Origin: JADKIH01 sp049363815
GTDB taxonomy: Bacteria > Bacteroidota > Bacteroidia > AKYH767-A > 2013-40CM-41-45
NCBI GenBank assembly: GCA_049363815.1
Contig: JBMQEM010000098.1
Coordinates: forward strand, 1-64,000
Direction: 5' to 3'
DNA: 64,000 bases
The notes beneath the pieces were generated by a model, which was not told the origin of the DNA, did not search any database, and worked only from the letters and a program-made list of their open reading frames with translations. The stretch's first letter is position 1, and every line of letters begins with the position of its first letter. Positions 51,442 through 59,042 of this stretch are shown here, piece by piece. Both the position numbers and the translations under genes were made by a program.

Positions 51442-53776
51442 TCATACCGCTTCTCTGTTGTTCCCCATTATTGAGGATGTATACATAAATATCTGCAGGT
51501 ACCATCTGATCCTGAAATTTTCCATCCCATTCCATTTCTCCTGCATTGTCATTTTCGTATATTTTTGTACCCCACCTGTTAAAGATCTGAATTGAATAAG
51601 TGAGGCATGGCCGGTATGTGCTGAATTGAAAGTAATCATTCAGACCATCGCCGTTTGGCGTGAATGAATTTGGAAGAAACAATATTTCTCCTAGCAGTTC
51701 TTCCGGCAACAAGTCAAGTGTCATTGAGTCAGAGCAAACAGATTCCTTATTGACGATCAGTAAAACTTCAAACTTCCCCGCAGTGCCATAATTATGTACT
51801 GGATGATTTGATCCACTAACAGTTCCGTCACCAAAATTCCAGTTATAGGTAACTGCATTTGCTGTGACGTTTGAGAATACAAAATTTCCAGAACACGAAT
51901 CCTGTACAGCACTGAATTCTGCTTCTTTAAAAGAAACAAAATTAATATCCTTTTTAAAAACGGTTTCACAACCGTAGATTGAAATTCCGGTCAAGGTTAC
52001 CGGAATGGTCCCTGAAAGTGAATATGTATGGACAGGATTACTGAAATCAGATGAAACACCATCTCCAAAATTCCATAGATAGTCCTTGGCGTTTGAGCTC
52101 AGATTAGTGAAACTTACGACAGAATCACAAGTAGCAACATTGTAGTTAAAATCAACCGATGCTAAAGGTGGAATAGTAATTATGATCTCTGATGTATCGA
52201 TGCAAGTAGAATCAGTAAATACAATCTGCTGGACTGAGTAAGATCCATGTGATGAAAATGAATGAACAGGGTCAGAAGTATAATCAACATTCCCGTCACC
52301 AAAATCCCAGCGATATGAATCTGTAAATAAAGACTCATCAATTATTTTTATGGAATAAGAACATGTATCCAGTTCGACGACAAAGTCTGAAACAGGATTT
52401 TGTTGTACAACAACACTTTGTTTGAGTGTATCATAACAGGAAGAGTCTGCCGATGTGATCAACGAAACAATATAAGTTCCGGGTTGAGAATACAAATGCA
52501 CAGGATCGATATCATATGAAAGTGAATCATCTCCAAAATCCCATTTCCAGAAATTGGCAACTCCACCTATACCATAAGATCTGTCCAGAAATTCAAATCG
52601 GTTTGAGCAATGCTCATTACGAATATCAAAGTCGGAATTGAAGACAGGATAAATATGAACCATTCCCTTTGCTGTATCGTTGCAATCGGGATTGATACCG
52701 GAATAGGCTATCAATGTTGCTACATAATCACCTGTATCGGCATAGGCATATGTAGGATTCATCAGAGAAGAAGTATCAGAAGTAATTCCTGTTTCACCAA
52801 AATCCCAATGATAAGTAGCTGCATTGTAACTGGTATTTTCGAAACTCGCAGACAATGTCCCGCAGGAGATCGTTGGAGAAAAGATAGAAGCAACAGTTAT
52901 TTCAGGACAACTTACAACGTTGACCTGAAAATCACGGGTAGTTTCTCCAAGCAGAACACCGTTCCTGTATTCCTTTACAGTTATACCGTAGATGAATTGA
53001 CCGAGCGAATTCGGTGTCGCTTTCAACAAACCGGTAAAAGGATCGATCACAAGCGGGGTTCCGCCTAAAGCATTTGCTACAGAATACGGATTTCTGAACA
53101 CAACTCTAGAATACGGAGGACCGGCAGGAGGATCAGGGACAGGATCAAATCTGCTTCCACCATGAAATGGAGCACAAACACTATATACCAATGAATCACC
53201 TTCGTAATCAATTGCAGAATGATCAAATGTAAAAGGAACACCCATACAAATAAAAGTTGGTGGCAGATTGATAAATTTTGGATTAGAATTAAAGGTAGAG
53301 ATCGATGGATCCGGTATAGTAGCAAAATAAGTAGCACCGGCATCATCAACATTTTGAACATTGATGACAGTAGAATTTCTACAGCATCTCTGATAGGTAA
53401 TTGTATAACCACCTACGGCAGGAGGTAAATTGATATTGAAAACATAATTCGCTACTTCGTAACAGACATTTGTTGGTGGCACCAGACACGGAGAATTAAT
53501 TGCATTGGCAACTGGGCCTGAAGTTGTAATAAAAGCATTTGTCGTAGATAATAACTGATCATCGCCATCATAAATTCCAATCACAGCAGGATTATCAAAA
53601 TCGGGAATACCATTATAGCAATCGCGATAAACTGTTAAAGTAACTTCATATAAAGTCCCGCCAAGAAACCTATAATTCATTTCACCACCGGCAATATGAG
53701 TGGCAGTACTAGTTTGAGAAAAAAGTACAAGTTGAAAGAAAAATAAATAAGATAATTTTATCTTGTTAAGCATCAT
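51425..53776 (-). CDS. PKD-repeat protein with gliding-motility-type (T9SS type B) C-terminus
   Basis: A 783-residue secreted protein. Signal peptide MMLNKIKLSYLFFFQLVLFSQTSTA, then a conserved N-terminal module (about 25-305: THIAGGEMNYRFLGG, YQRCCRNSTVINVQ, FTFDHSAIDYEGDSLVYSVC) seen in gliding-associated proteins. Five PKD domains follow (about 310-685) with YHWDFGETG, WKWDFGDDS, YRWDFGDGN, YLWNFGDGV and YNWNFGDGT cores. The CHU_C-type tail is about 690-783 (FLPNSFTPNGDGLNDYF, YSIQIFNRWGTKIY, YVYILNNGEQQRSGMINVIR). Type B substrates usually need PorP/SprF; none is nearby. The start at 53776 is chosen for the signal peptide. Confidence 0.92.
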   Translation of the reverse strand: MMLNKIKLSYLFFFQLVLFSQTSTATHIAGGEMNYRFLGGTLYEVTLTVYRDCYNGIPDFDNPAVIGIYDGDDQLLSTTNAFITTSGPVANAINSPCLVPPTNVCYEVANYVFNINLPPAVGGYTITYQRCCRNSTVINVQNVDDAGATYFATIPDPSISTFNSNPKFINLPPTFICMGVPFTFDHSAIDYEGDSLVYSVCAPFHGGSRFDPVPDPPAGPPYSRVVFRNPYSVANALGGTPLVIDPFTGLLKATPNSLGQFIYGITVKEYRNGVLLGETTRDFQVNVVSCPEITVASIFSPTISCGTLSASFENTSYNAATYHWDFGETGITSDTSSLMNPTYAYADTGDYVATLIAYSGINPDCNDTAKGMVHIYPVFNSDFDIRNEHCSNRFEFLDRSYGIGGVANFWKWDFGDDSLSYDIDPVHLYSQPGTYIVSLITSADSSCYDTLKQSVVVQQNPVSDFVVELDTCSYSIKIIDESLFTDSYRWDFGDGNVDYTSDPVHSFSSHGSYSVQQIVFTDSTCIDTSEIIITIPPLASVDFNYNVATCDSVVSFTNLSSNAKDYLWNFGDGVSSDFSNPVHTYSLSGTIPVTLTGISIYGCETVFKKDINFVSFKEAEFSAVQDSCSGNFVFSNVTANAVTYNWNFGDGTVSGSNHPVHNYGTAGKFEVLLIVNKESVCSDSMTLDLLPEELLGEILFLPNSFTPNGDGLNDYFQFSTYRPCLTYSIQIFNRWGTKIYENDNAGEMEWDGKFQDQMVPADIYVYILNNGEQQRSGMINVIR

Positions 53777-54019
53777 TCCTTGAATTCTCAAATATATCAA
53801 ACTAATCTCTTTTTTCAAACATTTAATGGCGAAATCAATGAAATACATTGCTAAAAAAACAAGTCAATGTCAATGAAATGCAATATTATTTGTTAATTTC
53901 AAAGATGATGAAGAAACCAATGAATTTAGCCATTTATTACTTTTAAGTACAGGACATATAAAAAGTCTCCTGGAAAGACTTGATCACAAATATTTAATAT
54001 CTTTCAGCAAAAAAAAATC

Positions 54020-55243
54020 ATGAAAAAAATCAATATTCTCTTTTTCTTTTTAACAATTGGCTTATCAGCTAACGCCCAACTTTCATGGCTAAAATTACCC
54101 GATTATCCCGGAGGTAATCGATTTGCTGTAGCATCTTTTTCAATAAATGGAAAAGGTTTTATTGGCTTAGGTGTTGATTCACTGTCACAGGGTTATTCCG
54201 ATCTTTATGAATTTGACCCAATCAGTAATCAATGGACACAAAAAACAAGTCTTCCTTCAACAGGAAGATGGGCAACCGGAGTATTTGTAATTGGAGATAA
54301 GGCCTACATTGCATGTGGTGCACTTACCGGCGGCTCAAGAACAAATCAATTGTGGGAATATGATCAGCCGACAGATTCATGGACACAAAGAAGCAATTTC
54401 ACAGGAAGTGTAAGACAGAGCCCTGCTTCATTTAGTATTGGAACAAAAGGTTATATTGGGACAGGTTATATTGGAAGTAGCAGTGTAAATGACTTTTTCG
54501 AATACGATCAGTTAACTGACTCATGGTCTCAAAAAAGTGATTTCCCTGGAATCGTGAGAAACGGAAGTGCCGGCTTTTCAATTGGTTCAACAGGATATAT
54601 AGGAATGGGGAATGGAAACAATTCTACAAATTATTATCAAGACTTATATGCCTATGACCCTAACAATGATGTGTGGACACAGAAAGCAGACTTTACATTA
54701 CCTTTTGTCAATAGTATGAGTACGTATTCAACTGCTAGTTCTGCATACGTTCTTTGTGGATACTACTATCAGTTTACTGGTATAAGCCACAACCCATTAA
54801 ACATGTTATACAAATATGATTCTGTCAGTGACTCATGGAGTCTGGAAGGTACTTTTCCAGGTTTACCTCGAGGCTACGCCGGCGGTTTTAACTTAAATAA
54901 TGATATTTATATTGGTGCAGGGTCTCAATCAAATGACTTGTCAGGGAGAGTTCTTAATGATTTTTGGAAACTTAGTAATGGAATGACCCTAAAAATTAAT
55001 GAACCGGATTCATTTAACGATTTTATTATTTATCCAAATCCTTCTCACGAAAAAATCGATTTCAGAAATTCCATCCTTGACCAGATTTTAGTTTCAAGAG
55101 TTTATGATTCTACTGGAAAATTGATAGAAACTTCAAAAACAAAAGACTATTTAAATATTTCTGCTTATAAAGAAGGATTGTATTTTATTGAAATCATAAC
55201 AAAAAGTGGAAAGGTCCTAGATGGTCGATTTATAAAAAACTAA
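54020..55243 (+). CDS. Kelch-repeat secreted protein with T9SS tail (copy 2)
   Basis: A 407-residue paralogue of the protein at 44456. Signal peptide MKKINILFFFLTIGLSANAQ, then about six kelch repeats (FSINGKGFIGLG ... LYEFDPISNQWTQKTSLP; KGYIGTG ... FFEYDQLTDSWSQKSDFP), and a C-terminal type A T9SS domain with IYPNPSHEKIDF. The two copies have the same repeat spacing and point the same way, flanking a block of accessory genes. It ends at a long inverted repeat shared with the oppositely oriented peptidase. Confidence 0.85.
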   Translation: MKKINILFFFLTIGLSANAQLSWLKLPDYPGGNRFAVASFSINGKGFIGLGVDSLSQGYSDLYEFDPISNQWTQKTSLPSTGRWATGVFVIGDKAYIACGALTGGSRTNQLWEYDQPTDSWTQRSNFTGSVRQSPASFSIGTKGYIGTGYIGSSSVNDFFEYDQLTDSWSQKSDFPGIVRNGSAGFSIGSTGYIGMGNGNNSTNYYQDLYAYDPNNDVWTQKADFTLPFVNSMSTYSTASSAYVLCGYYYQFTGISHNPLNMLYKYDSVSDSWSLEGTFPGLPRGYAGGFNLNNDIYIGAGSQSNDLSGRVLNDFWKLSNGMTLKINEPDSFNDFIIYPNPSHEKIDFRNSILDQILVSRVYDSTGKLIETSKTKDYLNISAYKEGLYFIEIITKSGKVLDGRFIKN

Positions 55244-55256
55244 ATATGATTTTCAT

Positions 55257-55312
55257 AAATCAATGAATGGTGCTTCTAAGCTTGATTCTCTGTAAGCATT
55301 ATTCATTGATTT
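55257..55312. terminator. Bidirectional terminator-like inverted repeat
   Basis: Perfect 12-nt arms AAATCAATGAAT (55257-55268) and ATTCATTGATTT (55301-55312), with further partial pairing inside (GTGCTT / AAGCAT). It lies between the converging kelch and isoaspartyl peptidase genes, 14 nt after one stop codon and 16 nt from the other. Confidence 0.75.
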
Positions 55313-55327
55313 GGAGATCTATAATTT

Positions 55328-56248
55328 TCACTTATAAATCTCCACCCCATTCTCCTTATCCGAAGTTTTCCAGGCACGGTACATTCCTTCTGAGTTAAAG
55401 CAAAGAGAGAGGTCTCCGTTTGGATTAACAGCAACAAGTCCGCCTTCACCACCGAATTTTTTAAGTTTATCATTGACTACAAACTCACAAGCCTCCGAAA
55501 GTGTTAGTCCTTTATACTCGATCAGACAGGAGATGTCATAAGCAACGACTGCACGAATAAAGAATTCACCATGACCGGTACAAGACACGGCGCATGTTTT
55601 GTTATTTGCATAAGTACCTGCACCAATGATCGGACTATCACCTACCCTATTGAATTTTTTATTAGTCATCCCTCCTGTTGAGGTAGCTGATGCGAGATTT
55701 CCATTGAGATCAAGAGCGACAGCCCCGACTGTTCCGAATTTTTTATCACTGTGATCAAGCTGAAAATTATCTGTAGCCCGTATTTCCTGTAATTGATCGT
55801 ATCGGAATTGATTGAAAAAATACTCCTCAGTCTCTGTTTCCAGATTAAGTTGTTTGGCAAACTGATACGCTCCATCACCGCTCAGTAAAACATGTTCTGA
55901 TCTCTCCATGATCATACGTGCAAGATGAATGGGGTTCTTTATTCCGTTTACTCCCGCAACTGCTCCTGCAGAAAGGTCTGAACCGTTCATGATCGCTGCA
56001 TCCATTTCATGAGTTCCGTTATGAGTAAAAACAGAACCTTTTCCTGCATTGAACAGTGGGCAATTCTCCAGGCTTATTACTGTTTGTTCAACTGCATCCA
56101 GTGAACTTGCACCTTTTTCCAGTAAACCGAATCCAATGGATAAGGCTTCGTTAAGCGCATTTTTATAAGCTGCTTCCTTTTCAGGAGACATCGACGATTT
56201 TAATATAGTCCCTGCTCCGCCATGCAAAGCCAATGCAATTTTTCCCAT
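55328..56248 (-). CDS. Isoaspartyl peptidase / L-asparaginase (Ntn hydrolase)
   Basis: A 306-residue plant-type asparaginase that cleaves L-asparagine and beta-aspartyl dipeptides. It matures by autocleavage before Thr173 in FGTVGAVALD, giving alpha and beta subunits. Other landmarks are ALHGGAGT at the N-terminus, NAGKGSVFTHNGTHEMDAAIMNG (about 67-89), GDSPIIGAGTYA and GHGEFFIRAVVAYDI. There is no signal peptide, so it is cytoplasmic, recycling isoaspartyl peptides from protein turnover. Confidence 0.93.
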   Translation of the reverse strand: MGKIALALHGGAGTILKSSMSPEKEAAYKNALNEALSIGFGLLEKGASSLDAVEQTVISLENCPLFNAGKGSVFTHNGTHEMDAAIMNGSDLSAGAVAGVNGIKNPIHLARMIMERSEHVLLSGDGAYQFAKQLNLETETEEYFFNQFRYDQLQEIRATDNFQLDHSDKKFGTVGAVALDLNGNLASATSTGGMTNKKFNRVGDSPIIGAGTYANNKTCAVSCTGHGEFFIRAVVAYDISCLIEYKGLTLSEACEFVVNDKLKKFGGEGGLVAVNPNGDLSLCFNSEGMYRAWKTSDKENGVEIYK

Positions 56249-56591
56249 TCGGCAATCATAATTTAGTTCACAAAGAAAATCAAAAGCAAAGGATAAATGT
56301 AAATTGGAGCTATTAAAAATTACTTTTTCTGTGATTTAATCAAATTCACGGCCTGAAAAACCAATAAATTACAACTGCGGAAATCTTGAAAATGAACTTT
56401 GGCATTATTAAAATTTCGTTTTTAGTGAAATAAAGCACTTTATAGTGAAGGTTTCATAATCATTCCAGAATGAAGGCTCAATAGAAGGAGAAAACTTACA
56501 AGTTGCTGAATCTGCTGTTTAGTTCAATTTGAAGGGTCTTCCTCAATGTAGTTTGCAACCATATCAGACAATTAAAACATCTGGACAGCAA
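56249..56591. other. Intergenic region, nothing recognised
   Basis: About 343 nt between the divergent isoaspartyl peptidase and T9SS genes. A/T-rich; it should hold both promoters. I see no heptamer array, no strong hairpin and no clear TTG/TAnnTTTG pair. Confidence 0.6.
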
Positions 56592-58556
56592 ATGAAACAC
56601 AAATACTTAATCGCACTTTTAGCATTCTTTCTGTTTTCCATCAGATCGGAAGCCCAACAAGCACCATCTTTCCGCGGGATCTATGTCAATGGCTTTGCCT
56701 CGATATTAGGTAATACCGTAAAGGAAGATAGTTTACTACAGTATGCAGTTGATAGTTCGTTCAACTATTTATTACTGTATGACCTTCATACTATCAATTT
56801 CAGCAATTCAACTTCAGTCAACAGACTGGCATCTTTCCTTAGAAAGGCAAGAGAAATTTATGGAATTCCTGATATAGGTGCTGTTGGAGAATCTTATTCA
56901 ACATTTCAGAATAAAATAGGACCTTATAATGCCGGCAGAACCAATGCAAATGAAAAGTTCACAGCATTTAATCTTGAGTTTGAATTCTGGACAGCAGCTT
57001 CCGTGAATCCGGGAGGTTATTATTGCACTCAATATCTTCAACCGAACAATTGTTCTTGTGATTCCAGTGGCGGTTTTAAATATTTCATAAGCAACATGCA
57101 TTCTATAGATTCACTTGCTACTGTTCAGGGTGTAACTTCAGAAACATATTTAGGCTGGTTCAATCAGGGACAGGGATCACAGATCCAGAGAAATGCTGAC
57201 CGGATTCTTTTACATGCTTATAGGGTCGATCCTTCATCAGTATATGGTTACAGTAAAACACGACTACAATATCTTGCTTCAAACAATAGTACTGTGAATG
57301 TAGCACCCATATTTTCTTCAGAACCCAGTTTTATGGGCCCCTGGTTAAATTCTCATGCACAGATCGAAGCCTTCAATAAATACAAGGCAGATTTCCAGGC
57401 AGATCTTTCTGCCAGTGTTCAGTATATTAATTTATTGGGCTTTCAATGGTTTACATACAGTCATATGCCAAAGCCAATACCCGGATCAGGTAATACCTCA
57501 TTCACAGCTACTATTAATGCTTCGGGTGCAACAACATTTTGTGATGGAGGAAGTGTAACGATTACTGCCGGAGGTGGTACATCTTATTTGTGGTCTAATA
57601 ATGCTACAACATCCTCCATAACTGCAACAACATCGGGATCCTATTCTTGTCAGGTTACAAAGAATGGGGTTACCCAAACAACATCAGCAGTTACAGTAGC
57701 AGTGAACGGTGTGCCAACCGTTTCAATTACGCAAGGCACATTGAATAATAATACAATAACTCTTTCCTCAATTGCAGAAGCAACTACAGGTACGATCAGC
57801 AGTTACCAGTGGAAGCTGAACAATTCATCAATCAGCGGAGCTAATAATGCGACCTATGATGCGACTACATCAGGTGATTACCATGTAGTGGTCACTAATA
57901 GTTCAGGCTGCTCTGCTTCTTCATCTGTAGAAAGTATTGTGATACCTGTACAACCGGCTTGTTTGTTAACTACACCTAGTGGCTTGGTATCTTCTGCTGT
58001 AACTTCTAAATCACAAAAATTAGAATGGGATCTTTTGTCTTCAAGTGATTCCATAGTGATCAGATATAAACCGGAAAGTTCTTCCAACTACAGTTATGTG
58101 CGGATGCCAAATGTTGGACAAACCAATCTTATTCTGACCGGACTCAATCCTAACACAAAATATCAATGGCGTGTAAAAACTGTTTGTGGCGCTACTTCAG
58201 GATCATATTCCACAAAAAAGATGTTCACGACAATTGGAAATACTGCGATCATCTCGCCTTCTTCAGCTGCTTTGAAATCGATCGGAATTGAAGAGATCGA
58301 AACGGAAGAAATGTTTATCTTTCCTAATCCTGCAAAAGAGAATCTGACGTTATCTTTCTTTTCACTGGAAGAAACCAAATCAACAATTGATTTTATTGAT
58401 CTTGGAGGTAGGGTCGTTAAGCAACTTACTCCATTTTTTATAGACGGAGACAATGAGATCTATATTGATACACAAGATCTGCCAAATGGAATCTACTTTA
58501 TCCGCTTGGTAACTCCATATCAAAACGAAACAAAGCGATTAATAATAGAAAAATAA
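56592..58556 (+). CDS. T9SS-exported protein with unrecognised N-domain, Ig-like and FN3 domains
   Basis: A 654-residue secreted protein from ATG 56592. Signal peptide MKHKYLIALLAFFLFSIRSEAQ. Residues about 24-300 form a domain I do not recognise, shared with the protein at 59043. Conserved stretches are FNLEFEFW (near 121-128), ADRILLHAYR (near 204-213) and SFMGPWL; regular alpha/beta spacing and conserved acidic residues suggest a TIM-barrel enzyme-like fold. Then come two Ig-like modules (about 310-455), an FN3 domain (about 460-560) and a type A T9SS sorting domain (IFPNPAKENLTL ... LPNGIYFIRLVT). A longer start at 56529 would precede the signal and is rejected. Function unknown. Confidence 0.8.
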   Translation: MKHKYLIALLAFFLFSIRSEAQQAPSFRGIYVNGFASILGNTVKEDSLLQYAVDSSFNYLLLYDLHTINFSNSTSVNRLASFLRKAREIYGIPDIGAVGESYSTFQNKIGPYNAGRTNANEKFTAFNLEFEFWTAASVNPGGYYCTQYLQPNNCSCDSSGGFKYFISNMHSIDSLATVQGVTSETYLGWFNQGQGSQIQRNADRILLHAYRVDPSSVYGYSKTRLQYLASNNSTVNVAPIFSSEPSFMGPWLNSHAQIEAFNKYKADFQADLSASVQYINLLGFQWFTYSHMPKPIPGSGNTSFTATINASGATTFCDGGSVTITAGGGTSYLWSNNATTSSITATTSGSYSCQVTKNGVTQTTSAVTVAVNGVPTVSITQGTLNNNTITLSSIAEATTGTISSYQWKLNNSSISGANNATYDATTSGDYHVVVTNSSGCSASSSVESIVIPVQPACLLTTPSGLVSSAVTSKSQKLEWDLLSSSDSIVIRYKPESSSNYSYVRMPNVGQTNLILTGLNPNTKYQWRVKTVCGATSGSYSTKKMFTTIGNTAIISPSSAALKSIGIEEIETEEMFIFPNPAKENLTLSFFSLEETKSTIDFIDLGGRVVKQLTPFFIDGDNEIYIDTQDLPNGIYFIRLVTPYQNETKRLIIEK

Positions 58557-58595
58557 ACAACCCTAAAACACACAAAAAAACATGCCTTAACTCTG

Positions 58596-58622
58596 AAAAT
58601 CCCGGTTTAACACCGGGATTTT
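58596..58622 (+). terminator. Rho-independent terminator
   Basis: Perfect 11-nt arms AAAATCCCGGT and ACCGGGATTTT with loop TTAAC, followed by a moderately T-rich run. It lies 40 nt past the stop codon of the T9SS gene. Confidence 0.87.
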
Positions 58623-58651
58623 CTATTTTGTTGAAAAACCAGGCGAATTGT

Positions 58652-58678
58652 TGAAAACTTTAAATGTTAAAGTTTTCA
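58652..58678. repeat. Perfect 12-nt inverted repeat with 3-nt centre
   Basis: TGAAAACTTTAA - ATG - TTAAAGTTTTCA. The short centre suits either a protein-binding dyad or a tight hairpin. It lies 30 nt beyond the terminator, in the gap before the second T9SS paralogue. Confidence 0.8.
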
Positions 58679-58834
58679 GTAAAACTTCATATACCGTACA
58701 AAGTATCTTGGATTTTCAAAGATGAAGGGACATCACACACTAAAAAACCCCGAATTTGGCTTGAATATGAAGTATTTTTCGATTTTTTTTGCAACTTTCA
58801 GGATCAGTGACGTAACACGAAGGACTTTTACATA

Positions 58835-59042
58835 TATCTTCGCCGATGTAGTTTGAGGGGAAAGAAATAATCAAACCGACTGGAAACCGGAACGTGTTTA
58901 TTTAAAGTCACAAACGATCAAAATCAAAGAGTTTATCACCGGGGGAACCTTTTAACGGGATGGGTTGGTTTTGGACAAATAGTAAATGTTAATTCGAACG
59001 ATTAGAGAAGTGTTGTATCATAATTAAATTAATGTATCAAAG
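58835..59042 (+). promoter_or_regulatory. Promoter-like element and about 190-nt leader of the T9SS gene
   Basis: TATCTTCG at 58835-58842 is a -7-like element. The 11-mer around it, TATATCTTCGC, is identical to that before thrS. The leader from about 58849 to ATG 59043 has a possible stem GTTTGA / TCAAAC (58851-58876) and a GGGGG-rich segment near 58942-58970. It fits no riboswitch class I know. Together with the terminator and inverted repeat this fills the 486-nt gap. Confidence 0.4.

Noticed and set aside
56385..56430. Sigma-54-type promoter (TTTGGCATTATTAAAATTT)
   Set aside because: The GG element is present but the GC element at the right distance is missing.
58843..59042. Cyclic-di-GMP (GEMM) or other known riboswitch
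   Set aside because: The leader lacks the conserved aptamer segments of any class I could recall.
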